Positions 25,260 through 34,298 of a stretch of DNA of 41,444 bases are shown one piece after another (within the stretch, counting starts at the first letter, position 1; each line of letters opens with the position of its first letter). The stretch lies in contig JAFRYE010000006.1 of NCBI GenBank assembly GCA_017441265.1, positions 1 through 41,444 on the forward strand, given 5' to 3'. Position numbers and translations under genes: made by a program. This DNA comes from Lachnospiraceae bacterium. Lineage in GTDB: Bacteria > Bacillota > Clostridia > Lachnospirales > Lachnospiraceae. The notes below the pieces were generated by a model. It ran no database searches. It worked only from the letters and a program-made list of their open reading frames with translations, and was not told the DNA's origin.

Positions 25260-26513
25260 ATGTGGAAACTGTTTCGAAAATTTCTCGGACTTGAGAGCAA
25301 ACGTGCGGTGAAGATCCTGCCGCAGTACTATTTGGGCACCGCTCTGCTGGTGACCTTGTTTGCTGTGGTCGCTTTGGCGGGAAATGCCGTCATGAACGAC
25401 AACGAGAAAGAGGACCGCGTGACGATCGCTCTGGTCATGCAGGACACCTACCTGAAAAATTACGGTATGGACGTGCTCCAGTCCTCCGCCAGCGCGGAGA
25501 CGACATTCCGCTTCGAGAGCGTGTCCGAGGAGGAGGCGCTCGCGGGCCTGCGGGACGGCCGCTATGACGGGGCGATGGTTTTTCCGGAAAATTATATCAG
25601 CAGTATTTTCAACGGCGGGGATGCCGTGGCCGCGAAATTTTACGAGCCGCCGACGATGAACACGCTGGACCAGGGCCTGATGGAAGGTCTGCTGGAGGTC
25701 GGAAGCGGGCTGATCGCGGTTTCGGATTCGTATGTGAGCAGCGCCCTGGCATTTGCCGAGAAAAACGGCGCGGAGCAGGGTGAGCTCGATGCCATGCAGG
25801 AGGCCATGGAGATGATGATGGCTTCCCGCGTGATCAACCGAAACGATTCCTTCGTCAAGTCGGATGCTTCCGACACCGGCGGTCAGACGCTGGTGCAGTA
25901 CTATTTCTGCGCCGGTATCGTCGTGCTTTTGATGCTCGGCGGTGTCGCCTGCGGAACGCTTCTCAAAAGCGATACGAAAGCTCTCGAGGACCAGCTCGCG
26001 ATGCACGGAGTTAAGACGCCGCTGCTGGCGCTTGCACGGTATCTCGCGGTTCTGATCCTGTTCTTGATCTTCTATACGACCGTGTTTCTGATCCTCTTCT
26101 TCGTGTGGCTCGGGAAACCCGAGACGATGGAGAAGGTGTTCGACATCACGAAGTTCCCGGAACTTCTCAACTGGTATCTGTCGGGACTGCCCATCCTTTT
26201 GCTGGCGGCGGCTGTCGTTTTGCTGGTGTACGCCTTTGCCGCAAATCAGATCGGCGGTATCCTGTTTTTGTTCCTGCTGACGGCGGTTATGGCGTATGCG
26301 TCGGGGTGTATCGTGCCGTCGGCGTATCTGCCGAAAGCGGTTCGCGAGATCGGCCGCTACCTGCCGACATACACGATGCTCAAAGTGTCGGTCGGCGGCC
26401 TTCGTCAGAAGACGGACTTTGCCCGAATGGGCATTTTGGTAATTGAGACAATTGTAGCATTAGCAGCGACCATGGGAATCATGTCGTTCGGCAAATGGAG
26501 GGAGCAGCGGTGA
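25260..26513 (+). CDS. ABC-2 type transporter permease 1
   Basis: This 417-residue permease has one span near the N-terminus (YYLGTALLVTLFAVVALAG), a large outside domain (about 45-210) and five to six spans in the C-terminal half (from about IVVLLMLGGVACGTLL). This is the plan of the YhgE/DrrB-like ABC-2 group, where the outer domain has the DYDGAMVFPENYI-like block seen here as RYDGAMVFPENYISSIF. Its stop overlaps the next start (TGATG), so the two permeases are translated together, likely as a heterodimer. Confidence 0.87.
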   Translation: MWKLFRKFLGLESKRAVKILPQYYLGTALLVTLFAVVALAGNAVMNDNEKEDRVTIALVMQDTYLKNYGMDVLQSSASAETTFRFESVSEEEALAGLRDGRYDGAMVFPENYISSIFNGGDAVAAKFYEPPTMNTLDQGLMEGLLEVGSGLIAVSDSYVSSALAFAEKNGAEQGELDAMQEAMEMMMASRVINRNDSFVKSDASDTGGQTLVQYYFCAGIVVLLMLGGVACGTLLKSDTKALEDQLAMHGVKTPLLALARYLAVLILFLIFYTTVFLILFFVWLGKPETMEKVFDITKFPELLNWYLSGLPILLLAAAVVLLVYAFAANQIGGILFLFLLTAVMAYASGCIVPSAYLPKAVREIGRYLPTYTMLKVSVGGLRQKTDFARMGILVIETIVALAATMGIMSFGKWREQR

Positions 26514-27769
26514 TGGACAACAATCTGCAACAAAACGGCTCCCGCGGTGCATTTGCCGCGCCGGAGGAACTCTCCGTCAACACCGTGACGGGCGGAGACA
26601 AGGTACGAGGTACGATCAAACGCTTCTTCCTGTGGCTGTACCTGACAGGGAAACGCTTCTTAAAGAAGCCCTCGTTCGTGCTGATCCTTTTGATGCTGCC
26701 CGCGGTCTTATTGCTGTACCGCGCGCTGATCACGGCGGACGACGGAAAATTACACGTCGCCGTCTACTTCGAGGAGAAGGACGCATTCGCCGAGGCCTAT
26801 CTGTCCGAGCTGTCGGAGCATGTGCCAGAGTTGTTCATCTTCTATGAGTGCGAGGAAGAGGAGGACCTGTACAGCGATGTGGCGGCGGGGCGCGCCGAGT
26901 GCGGGTATGTATTTTCCGCAAATCTGGCGGAAAAATTCCTGACCGAGGACTGGCGCGGGCTGATCACGGCGGTGGAGTCCGAACGGACGGTGTACGGCGG
27001 CTTCGTAAACGAGATCGCGTACGTCAAACTGATCCGCATCCTCGGAATGGACTTGGTGCAGGACTATCTGCTCACCAAGAGCGGAAAATCCTATTCCCAC
27101 GAGGAGGCGAAAGAGTTCCTTCGCAAGAGCTACGAGGAGGAGATGGCGCGCAGCCTGCTTATCGAGTATGTGACGACGGCCGAACACGACGGTGAGTTTA
27201 TCATCGAGAGCAAGAAGCGGGACGTCATGAGCGTTCTGAAGAAGCCGATCCGCGGAACCGTCGCGATCTTCATCCTGCTGACAGGCCTTGCGGGACTGGT
27301 CTTCTGGTACCAGGACGACGCGGAGGGGCGGTACCGCGTGATGGCGCGGGAACGCCGGCCGCTGGCATCCTTTGCATCCATCCTGCTGCCGATCGCCATG
27401 TCGGGCGTCATAGGCATTGTCTGTCTGGGGATCAGCGGACTGTGGATGTCTACCGGCACGGAGCTGGTGTCGATGATCCTCTACGTCCTGTTCACGGCGG
27501 CATTTTGCAATATCCTGAGATTCCTGATCCCGTCCGTGCACGCGGCTTGCGCGGTCATTCCGATCCTCACGCTGATCAGCTATCTGTGTTGCCCGATCAT
27601 GATCGATATCGCGCCCACGGTCCCGGTCATCCGCTACCTGCGCGCGCTGCTCGTGCCGCAGTATTATCTGCGGATCTTCGAGGGAAAATCCGTCGGCCTG
27701 CTCGCTGCGGCAACCGCCGTGTTGTTGGCGATTTCCGCCCTGCTGTCGGTGCCCGAACGGAACCGATGA
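26513..27769 (+). CDS. ABC-2 type transporter permease 2
   Basis: The 418-residue protein has the same plan as permease 1: a span at about 48-66, an outside domain with AGRAECGYVFSANLAEKFL in the place of the other's DGAMVFPEN block, and C-terminal spans. The N-terminal 35 residues are an extra cytoplasmic, Asn/Gly-rich segment. The ATG at 26513 overlaps the previous stop, with GGAGGGAG (26497-26504) 8 bases before it; an ATG at 26495 is less likely. It ends the operon 14 bases before a strong terminator. Confidence 0.87.
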   Translation: MDNNLQQNGSRGAFAAPEELSVNTVTGGDKVRGTIKRFFLWLYLTGKRFLKKPSFVLILLMLPAVLLLYRALITADDGKLHVAVYFEEKDAFAEAYLSELSEHVPELFIFYECEEEEDLYSDVAAGRAECGYVFSANLAEKFLTEDWRGLITAVESERTVYGGFVNEIAYVKLIRILGMDLVQDYLLTKSGKSYSHEEAKEFLRKSYEEEMARSLLIEYVTTAEHDGEFIIESKKRDVMSVLKKPIRGTVAIFILLTGLAGLVFWYQDDAEGRYRVMARERRPLASFASILLPIAMSGVIGIVCLGISGLWMSTGTELVSMILYVLFTAAFCNILRFLIPSVHAACAVIPILTLISYLCCPIMIDIAPTVPVIRYLRALLVPQYYLRIFEGKSVGLLAAATAVLLAISALLSVPERNR

Positions 27770-27783
27770 AAAAAGAGTTACCG

Positions 27784-27819
27784 GCCAGGTGTGATCCTGT
27801 GGATCGCACTTGGCTTTTT
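27784..27819 (+). terminator. Strong rho-independent terminator of the ABC operon
   Basis: A 14-bp stem (27784-27797 with 27801-27814, two G-T pairs) with a 3-base loop is followed by TTTTT. Confidence 0.92.
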
Positions 27820-27821
27820 CT

Positions 27822-27850
27822 TTGCATTCATGCGGCAAATGTGGTATAAT
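27822..27850 (+). promoter_or_regulatory. Sigma-A promoter after the ABC terminator
   Basis: TTGCAT (27822-27827) and TATAAT (27845-27850) are 17 bases apart. The start would be near 27857. It probably drives the genes from 27890 onward, perhaps as far as mutS2 and beyond, since no further clear terminator is seen before the A/T-rich tail. Confidence 0.85.
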
Positions 27851-27889
27851 AAAGCAATTATGGGGAAGTGTTTGCAAAGGAGGCATCAC

Positions 27890-28867
27890 GTGGCTATCGG
27901 TCCGGTCGGAACATCTGAATACGAACGGTTGACGACGCGGCTCGGGCGAGACCGGTTTCTTCGGCGTCGCGCGGCGGGCTTCGGGGAGAAAACCGGCCTT
28001 TCGGAGCGGATTGCACTGGCGGCTCGCGAGGAGGGAAAGCTCTCCGCCGCGAACGGGACGATGTGCGGCCGAAATCCCCGAATCGCGGCGATGGCGGCGG
28101 AGCGCGCGAAGGCGCTCCTGGCGACGCGGAACCGCAGAACGACGGCGATGACGCTTCTGCTGAGCGTCCCCGAGGGGATGCCGGAGGCGGAGGTCCGCGA
28201 TTATCTGAGACCGGCCTACGAGGCAGCGGCCTGGACGGACGTCACGATCCTGCGATCCGCCGGCGACGAAGTCTTGGCGCACGCGGTGGCCTGCGGCCCC
28301 GGAGAGATGGCGGAGCCTTCGGACGTAGCGGACGGCGATTGGCATATCGTCATGTCCGGAACTGCGGGAACGGAAGGGACGCTTCTTCTGTACGACGCGA
28401 ACGAAGCGAGCCTGCAGGCGAGATACCCGAAGCATTTTCTGCAGTCGATCGCGGAGTATCCGGGGAGACTGTCGACGGCCGACAGCATTCTGGCGGGATT
28501 TGCGGGCGGCGCGGCGATCGCGGAAGCCTGCGGTGACGGCGGAGTGTACGGAGCGCTCTGGCGGCTCGGCGAGAGGCTTCGAGCCGGGATGCGGGTTTCG
28601 CTTCCCGAGATTCCGATCTCCCAGCTCACGATCGAGATCTGTGAGACCTTGGACCGTGACCCCTATCAGATTCCTGCGGGCGGCAGCGCACTGTTTGTCA
28701 CTGCGGAGCCGGAAAGGTTGATCGAGGCGCTTGCGCAGGCGGGCGTCGAGGCGGCGGACATCGGAGTTTTGGCGGCGGAAGCCGCGAGAATATTGGAAAA
28801 TCGCGATGAAGAGAGATTCCTCGAGCCGTATCGCGGAGGAACTCATTTTTCGAATAATCAACAGTAA
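27890..28867 (+). CDS. HypE/AIR-synthase-related protein
   Basis: The 325-residue protein starts at a GTG six bases after AGGAGG (27878-27883). The longer ATG frame begins before the promoter and is not used. The C-terminal half matches the PurM/HypE fold: SGTAGTEGTLLLYD, CGDGGVYGALWRLGERLRAGMRVSL, and the LTIEICETLDRDPYQIPAGGSALF block. In HypE the related part helps make the cyanide ligand of NiFe hydrogenases from carbamoyl phosphate. The N-terminal half is short and lacks a clear ATP-binding DxxxV block, and the HypE C-terminal Cys is absent (it ends SNNQQ). No hyp or hydrogenase gene is near. It probably has another role; neighbours are an Lrp regulator and an aminotransferase. Confidence 0.75.
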   Translation: MAIGPVGTSEYERLTTRLGRDRFLRRRAAGFGEKTGLSERIALAAREEGKLSAANGTMCGRNPRIAAMAAERAKALLATRNRRTTAMTLLLSVPEGMPEAEVRDYLRPAYEAAAWTDVTILRSAGDEVLAHAVACGPGEMAEPSDVADGDWHIVMSGTAGTEGTLLLYDANEASLQARYPKHFLQSIAEYPGRLSTADSILAGFAGGAAIAEACGDGGVYGALWRLGERLRAGMRVSLPEIPISQLTIEICETLDRDPYQIPAGGSALFVTAEPERLIEALAQAGVEAADIGVLAAEAARILENRDEERFLEPYRGGTHFSNNQQ

Positions 28868-28894
28868 AACCATGAAAACACGGAGGATAATAAA

Positions 28895-29383
28895 ATGAGT
28901 GTAGATATGAGAATCCTGCAAAGCCTGGATCAGAACGCAAAATTGACGACGAAGGAGCTGGCCGTTATGCTCGGCGAGTCGGAGGAGAGTGTAGCGGCGT
29001 CCATCCGCGAGATGGAGGAGGACCGCGTGATTTGCGGCTACCCGACGCTGATCAACTGGGACAAGACGGACCGCCAGCTGGTGACGGCCATCATTGAGGT
29101 TAAGGTGACGCCTCAGAGAGGGCAGGGCTTCGACAAGATTGCCGAGCGCATTTACCAGTTTGACGAGGTTGACGCCGTGTTCCTGATGTCCGGCGGTTTC
29201 GACCTGTGCGTCATGATCCACGGGGACACGCTGCAGAGCGTGGCGGGATTTGTCTCGAACAAGCTCTCGCCGATGGAATCCGTACTCTCGACCTCGACGC
29301 ATTTTGTGCTGAAAAAGTACAAGGAGCACGGACTTCCGCTCGTAACGAAGATTGAGGATGAAAGGATGCTTGTCACGCCATGA
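28895..29383 (+). CDS. Lrp/AsnC family transcriptional regulator
   Basis: The 162-residue protein has an N-terminal winged helix-turn-helix (MRILQSLDQNAKLTTKELAVMLGESEESVAASIREMEEDRVI). A RAM effector domain follows (about 65-140), with VTAIIEVKV and DEVDAVFLMSGGFDLCVMIHG. Lrp proteins bind DNA as dimers or octamers and sense amino acids or related compounds. GGAGG precedes the ATG. The stop overlaps the aminotransferase start (ATGA, 29380-29383), so it likely controls or senses the product of that enzyme. Confidence 0.92.
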   Translation: MSVDMRILQSLDQNAKLTTKELAVMLGESEESVAASIREMEEDRVICGYPTLINWDKTDRQLVTAIIEVKVTPQRGQGFDKIAERIYQFDEVDAVFLMSGGFDLCVMIHGDTLQSVAGFVSNKLSPMESVLSTSTHFVLKKYKEHGLPLVTKIEDERMLVTP

Positions 29384-30543
29384 GAAACCCGCTAAACCCG
29401 TCCGTAGTGAGCATTAAGCCCTCGGGCATTCGAAAATTTTTTGACATCGTCACGGAGATGAAGGACGCGATCAGTCTGGGCGTCGGTGAGCCGGATTTCG
29501 CGACCCCGTGGCACATCCGCGAAGAAGGAATCTACTCGCTGGAGAAAGCGCGCACGCACTACACCTCGAACTCCGGTCTGATCGAGCTGCGCAGGGAGAT
29601 CGGCACATTTATCGAGCGCCACTACGGCGTGACATACAACCCTAAGGGCGAAATCCTCGTGACCGTCGGCGGCAGCGAAGCCATCGATCTTGCCATTCGC
29701 GCGATGGTTTGCCCCGGCGAGGAAGTCATCATTCCGCAGCCTTGCTACGTCTCCTACGAGCCGTGCGTCATCCTTACCCAGGGTGTGCCGGTGACGATCC
29801 CTTTGCAGGAGAAAAATGATTTCCGCCTCACGGCGCAGGAGCTTCGCGACGCGATCACCGAGAAGACGAAACTTCTGGTGCTTCCGTTCCCGAACAATCC
29901 CACCGGCGCCATCATGACCCGCGAGGATCTCGAGGCCGTTGCGGAAGTCTGCATCGAGAAAGACATCATCGTCGTTTCCGACGAGATTTACAGTGAGCTC
30001 ACCTACGGCTCGAAGCACGTTTCCATCGCTTCGCTGCCGGGAATGCAGGAGCGCACGATACTGATCAACGGATTTTCCAAGGGACACGCGATGACCGGAT
30101 GGCGTCTCGGATACGCCTGCGGCCCCGAGGAGATCATTCAGCAAATGATGAAGATCCACCAGTTCGCCATCATGTGCGCGCCCACGGCCAGCCAGTACGC
30201 GGCTGTGGAGGCGTTGAAGAACGGCGATGACGACGTTGCGATGATGCGCGACGCCTACGACAAGAGACGGCGGTTTGTGCTGCACGAGCTTCGCGACATG
30301 GGGCTCACGTGCTTCGAGCCGTTCGGGGCATTTTACGTGTTCCCGTGCATCAAGGAGTTCGGCATGAGCAGCGAGGAGTTTGCGACGAGACTGCTCCGCG
30401 AGGAGAAAGTCGCGATCGTTCCGGGCACGGCGTTCGGCGACAGCGGCGAGGGTTTCCTGCGGATTTCGTACGCATACTCTCTCGAGAATCTGAAGGAGGC
30501 GCTGGGCAGACTTCGCCGGTTTGTGACGAAACTGCGCGCGTAG
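29380..30543 (+). CDS. Class I/II PLP-dependent aminotransferase
   Basis: This 387-residue fold-type I enzyme moves amino groups between amino and keto acids. The PLP lysine is K234 in NGFSKGHAMTGWRLGYACG. Also present are GVGEPDFATPWHI, YTSNSGLIELRREI, PFPNNPTGA and VVSDEIYSELTY, with the closing Arg block FLRISYAYSLENL. This set fits the aspartate/aromatic aminotransferase Ib branch (PatA-like). Coupled to the Lrp gene by a 4-base overlap, a pair common in Clostridia. The exact substrate is not clear. Confidence 0.92.
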   Translation: MRNPLNPSVVSIKPSGIRKFFDIVTEMKDAISLGVGEPDFATPWHIREEGIYSLEKARTHYTSNSGLIELRREIGTFIERHYGVTYNPKGEILVTVGGSEAIDLAIRAMVCPGEEVIIPQPCYVSYEPCVILTQGVPVTIPLQEKNDFRLTAQELRDAITEKTKLLVLPFPNNPTGAIMTREDLEAVAEVCIEKDIIVVSDEIYSELTYGSKHVSIASLPGMQERTILINGFSKGHAMTGWRLGYACGPEEIIQQMMKIHQFAIMCAPTASQYAAVEALKNGDDDVAMMRDAYDKRRRFVLHELRDMGLTCFEPFGAFYVFPCIKEFGMSSEEFATRLLREEKVAIVPGTAFGDSGEGFLRISYAYSLENLKEALGRLRRFVTKLRA

Positions 30544-30546
30544 ATT

Positions 30547-31044
30547 ATGATCAACATCGTACTGCATGAGCCGGAGATCCCGCAGAACACCGGCAATATC
30601 GGCCGCACCTGCGCGGCGGCGGGAATGCGGCTGCACCTGATCAAGCCGCTCGGCTTCTCGCTCGACGAGAAGCAACTGAAGCGCGCGGGCCTCGACTACT
30701 GGTCGGAGCTCGACGTGACGGTGTACGAGGATTACTCTGATTTTCTTGCGAAAAATGAGGGCGCAAAGGTTTATTTTGCGACGACCAAGGGGCACCGCGT
30801 GTACACGCAGGCGCATTACGAGCCGGATTGCTACATCATGTTCGGCAAGGAGAGCGCGGGCATCCCTGAGGAGATCCTCCGGGAGCATGAGGACACCTGC
30901 GTGCGGATCCCGATGATCGGGGAGATGCGATCCTTAAACCTCAGCAACGCGGTGGCGATCGTGGCCTACGAGGCGCTGCGGCAGCAGGATTTCTGCGGCA
31001 TGAAGATGCAGGGGGAATTGCACCGCCTGACTTGGAGCGAATAA
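30547..31044 (+). CDS. trmL: tRNA (cytidine(34)-2'-O)-methyltransferase
   Basis: This 165-residue SPOUT enzyme methylates the ribose of base 34 in tRNA-Leu species, using SAM. Seen are HEPEIPQNTGNIGRTCAA at the start, the SAM-knot parts FGKESAGIPEEIL and IPMIGEMRSLNLSNAVAIVAYE, and the full family length. It starts 3 bases after the aminotransferase stop without a good ribosome site of its own, so translation is probably coupled. Confidence 0.95.
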   Translation: MINIVLHEPEIPQNTGNIGRTCAAAGMRLHLIKPLGFSLDEKQLKRAGLDYWSELDVTVYEDYSDFLAKNEGAKVYFATTKGHRVYTQAHYEPDCYIMFGKESAGIPEEILREHEDTCVRIPMIGEMRSLNLSNAVAIVAYEALRQQDFCGMKMQGELHRLTWSE

Positions 31045-31148
31045 GCGGTGGGATTCGGAAGATGCCCTGCGCAGCTGACACACGGCAGACTATGTGATTT
31101 TCCGGCCTTTGCAGTGAAAAAGTGAGCCCGCACAGAAGGAGAACAGAA

Positions 31149-33515
31149 ATGAACGAAAGGGCGATACGCGTATTAGAGTTTGACAAGATACGCGAAATGC
31201 TGATACATTACACCGGCTCCACACTGGGCCGGATCAGAGCCGGCGAGCTGATGCCGGCAACGACACTCGAGGAAGCGGATCTGTTGCAGTTGCAGGCCGA
31301 GGACGCCACAAGGCGAATCGACCGGAAGGGAAGTCTCTCGTTCGGAGGGATCGCCGACATCGGCGAGAGCCTCGTGAGACTTGAGCACGGCGGATGCCTG
31401 ACGGCGCCGGAATTGCTGCGGATCGGATCGATCCTGACCGCGACGCAGCGGGTGAAACAATACGGAACGACCGGAACGCGGGGCGAGGAAGCACCGCAGG
31501 ATTCGTTGACAGAGCAATTTGAACTGCTGGAGACATTGCCGGAACTGTGCCGCGAGATCAACAGATGCATCCTCTCGGAGGAGGAGATCGCGGACGATGC
31601 GAGCGCGGGACTTCGGAGTGTCCGCCGCAAGATCAAGACGGCAAATGACAAGATTCACGAGCGGATGGCATCCATCCTAGCGCAGGCATCCCAGCAGGGA
31701 CTGCTGCAGGATACGCTGATCACGCAGCGAGACGGGCGGTACTGCCTGCCGTACAAGAGCGAGTACAAAAACCAGGTGTCCGGAATGATCCATGATCAGT
31801 CGGCGTCGGGATCGACATCCTTCATCGAGCCGATGGAGGTTGTCAAATTAAACAACGAGCTTCGCGAGTTGGCGATCGCGGAGCAGGAGGAGATTCAGAA
31901 AGTTTTGGCGGCACTCTCGGAGATGATCGCGCCGCAGGTGCCGGAGCTTAGGTACAACGGGCAATGTCTGGCGGAGCTTGATCTGATCTTCGCCAGAGCC
32001 ATGTTCGGCCGCTCAATCCGCGGCAACCGTCCGGTGTTTACGGACAACCGGACGATCCGTATCATCCAGGGACGGCATCCGCTGATCCCGGACAAGCAGG
32101 TCGTGCCCATCGATATCGCGCTCGGCGTGGATCCGTCGATGATCGTCATCACCGGTCCCAACACCGGCGGCAAGACCGTCACGCTGAAGACGGTCGGTCT
32201 GTTCACGATCATGGCTCAGGCAGGGCTTCCGATCCCCGCCAAATCCGGGACGGAAATGGGATTTTTCCGCGAAGTGTACGCCGACATCGGCGACGAGCAG
32301 AGCATTGAGCAGTCTCTCAGTACATTTTCCTCGCACATGACCAACACGGTCAGGATCCTCGAGGAGGCGGAGGAGGATTCGCTGGTGCTGTTCGACGAGC
32401 TCGGCGCGGGCACGGACCCGACGGAGGGAGCGGCGCTCGCAACCGCGATCCTCACGCATCTGCACCGCTATGACATCCGAACGATCGCGACGACGCACTA
32501 CGCGGAACTCAAGTTGTTCGCGTTGCGCACGGAGGGCGTCATGAACGCCTGTTGCGAGTTCGATGTGGAGTCGCTGCGGCCGACGTACCGGCTGCTGATG
32601 GGCATTCCCGGCAAGAGCAACGCATTTGCCATATCGCAGAAACTCGGTCTTTCGGTCACGATCATCGAGGAGGCGGAAGCGCTGATCGGCGAGTCGGACA
32701 AGAACTTCGAGGACGTGATCACGGACCTCGAGGGCAAGCGCCGCGCGATGGAGGAAGAGCTCACAAAAGCCCGCGAGGACCGCAGAGCAGCCGAGGCGAT
32801 GCGCGCGGAGTGGGAGAAGAAGATGTCGGAGATCGCGGCGAAGCGGGAGGATATCCTTCGGAAGGCCCGCGAGGAGGCAAGGGATACGCTCGAAGAGGCG
32901 AAGGCCTATGCGGACGAGTCGATCCGGCGCGTGCGCAAGCTCGAGTCCCATGTTTCTTCGGCGGATCTGGAAAATGAGCGGCGCAAGACGAGGGAGAAGA
33001 TCGGCGCTTTGGAAGAGCGCATGTCCGAGCCGCGTCAGCAGGCGCCGAAGCCCGCGAAGCAGCATAAGGCGACGGATTTCCGAATCGGTGACACCGTGAT
33101 GGTTATGAGCATGAACCTCAAGGGAACCATCCATTCGCTGCCGAACGCCAACGGCGAATGCTTCGTCACGATGGGCATTTTACAATCCAAGGTCCACATC
33201 TCGGATCTCGCGAAAGTCGAGGAGCCGGGGGAGGACGCAAAGAAGGGCGGCGTTAAGCTGTCCGCAGAATCCAAGAGTCTGACGATCCACCCGGAGATCA
33301 ATCTCGTGGGATTGCGTGTGGACGAGGCTCTTGCGGAGTTGGACAAATATCTGGATGACGCGTACCTGGCGCATTTGCCGAAGGTGACGGTCATTCACGG
33401 GCGCGGAACGGGCGCGCTGCGAACGGCGGTGCATGAGCATTGCCGTCGCCAGAAACATGTGAAGGGAATCACCGTCTCGCCGAATTACGGTTCGACTGAG
33501 GTGGAGTTTAAGTAG
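31149..33515 (+). CDS. mutS2: MutS2 family ATPase/endonuclease
   Basis: The 788-residue protein has a MutS core and clamp, the ATPase domain with Walker A GPNTGGKT (336-343) and Walker B in VLFDELGAGTDPTEG. A long coiled coil follows (about 510-630), then a KOW-like strand block (FRIGDTVMVMSMNLKGTIHS) and a C-terminal Smr domain (about 717-788) with IHGRGTG at 750. MutS2 limits recombination and, in Bacillus, splits collided ribosomes. The Smr block HGRG supports nuclease or ribosome-related action. The ATG at 31149 follows AAGGAG by 8 bases; the ATG at 31122 has none. About 105 bases separate it from trmL with no terminator. Confidence 0.96.
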   Translation: MNERAIRVLEFDKIREMLIHYTGSTLGRIRAGELMPATTLEEADLLQLQAEDATRRIDRKGSLSFGGIADIGESLVRLEHGGCLTAPELLRIGSILTATQRVKQYGTTGTRGEEAPQDSLTEQFELLETLPELCREINRCILSEEEIADDASAGLRSVRRKIKTANDKIHERMASILAQASQQGLLQDTLITQRDGRYCLPYKSEYKNQVSGMIHDQSASGSTSFIEPMEVVKLNNELRELAIAEQEEIQKVLAALSEMIAPQVPELRYNGQCLAELDLIFARAMFGRSIRGNRPVFTDNRTIRIIQGRHPLIPDKQVVPIDIALGVDPSMIVITGPNTGGKTVTLKTVGLFTIMAQAGLPIPAKSGTEMGFFREVYADIGDEQSIEQSLSTFSSHMTNTVRILEEAEEDSLVLFDELGAGTDPTEGAALATAILTHLHRYDIRTIATTHYAELKLFALRTEGVMNACCEFDVESLRPTYRLLMGIPGKSNAFAISQKLGLSVTIIEEAEALIGESDKNFEDVITDLEGKRRAMEEELTKAREDRRAAEAMRAEWEKKMSEIAAKREDILRKAREEARDTLEEAKAYADESIRRVRKLESHVSSADLENERRKTREKIGALEERMSEPRQQAPKPAKQHKATDFRIGDTVMVMSMNLKGTIHSLPNANGECFVTMGILQSKVHISDLAKVEEPGEDAKKGGVKLSAESKSLTIHPEINLVGLRVDEALAELDKYLDDAYLAHLPKVTVIHGRGTGALRTAVHEHCRRQKHVKGITVSPNYGSTEVEFK

Positions 33516-33561
33516 ATTCCGGGGAACCCATTGGCAATAGTGGTATGGAAAGGGAAGTAAC

Positions 33562-34290
33562 ATGGCGGAGAAACAGAAGATTTTGATCGTGGATGACGAT
33601 CTGAACATCGCCGAGCTGATCGCATTGTATCTGACGAAAGAGTGTTTCGAGACGAAGATCGTCGGGGACGGTGAGGAGGCTGTAAAACAATTTGAGGAGT
33701 TTGCGCCGAACCTGGTGCTGTTGGATCTGATGCTGCCGGGTATCGACGGTTACGAGGTCTGCCGCCGGATCCGCAGGAATTCCGACGTGCCGATCATCAT
33801 GCTTTCCGCGAAGGGCGAGATCTTTGACAAGGTGCTCGGCCTTGAGCTCGGCGCGGACGATTACATGATGAAGCCGTTTGACACGAAGGAGCTTGTAGCC
33901 CGCGTGAAAGCGGTTCTGCGCCGGTTCCGCAACGAGCCGGCCGAGGCGGCCGCGCCCGCGCCGAGACCTTCGGAGGAGCAGGGCGAATTCGTGACCTACA
34001 CGGATCTGGTGATCAACCAGACCAATTACGACGTGACCTACTGCGGCCACAAACTGGAGATGCCGCCGAAGGAGTTCGAGCTTTTATACTATCTCGCGTC
34101 GCATCCGAACCAGGTGTTCACCAGAGAGCAGCTTCTCGAGCGCATCTGGGGCTATGAGTATCAGGGCGAGACGCGTACGGTCGACGTGCACATCAAGCGT
34201 CTCCGCGAGAAACTTAAGGACCATGAGGAGTGGCGTCTGTCCACGGTATGGGGAATCGGGTACAAGTTTGAAGTCAGAAATCAGGTATAA
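33562..34290 (+). CDS. OmpR/PhoB-type response regulator
   Basis: The 242-residue protein has a receiver domain with the acidic pair DDD at 11-13, the phosphate-accepting D55 in LVLLDLMLPGIDGYEV and the Lys of MMKPFD. An Ala/Pro linker (EAAAPAPRPSEEQG) and a winged-helix DNA-binding domain follow (ELLYYLASHPNQVFTREQLL, TRTVDVHIKRLREKL). It is 46 bases past mutS2 with a GGAAGTAAC-type leader, and 8 bases ahead of the kinase gene. It is likely the partner of that kinase and controls cell-envelope genes, perhaps the HtrA-like gene downstream. Confidence 0.94.
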   Translation: MAEKQKILIVDDDLNIAELIALYLTKECFETKIVGDGEEAVKQFEEFAPNLVLLDLMLPGIDGYEVCRRIRRNSDVPIIMLSAKGEIFDKVLGLELGADDYMMKPFDTKELVARVKAVLRRFRNEPAEAAAPAPRPSEEQGEFVTYTDLVINQTNYDVTYCGHKLEMPPKEFELLYYLASHPNQVFTREQLLERIWGYEYQGETRTVDVHIKRLREKLKDHEEWRLSTVWGIGYKFEVRNQV

Positions 34291-34298
34291 GAAGGCAC

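Noticed and set aside
26750-29329. An 859-codon open frame on the minus strand
   Set aside because: It runs opposite to two permease, HypE-like and Lrp genes that have clear domains and ribosome sites, and it crosses a terminator and a promoter. Its sequence is Arg/His/Gln-rich and fits a shadow in GC-rich DNA.
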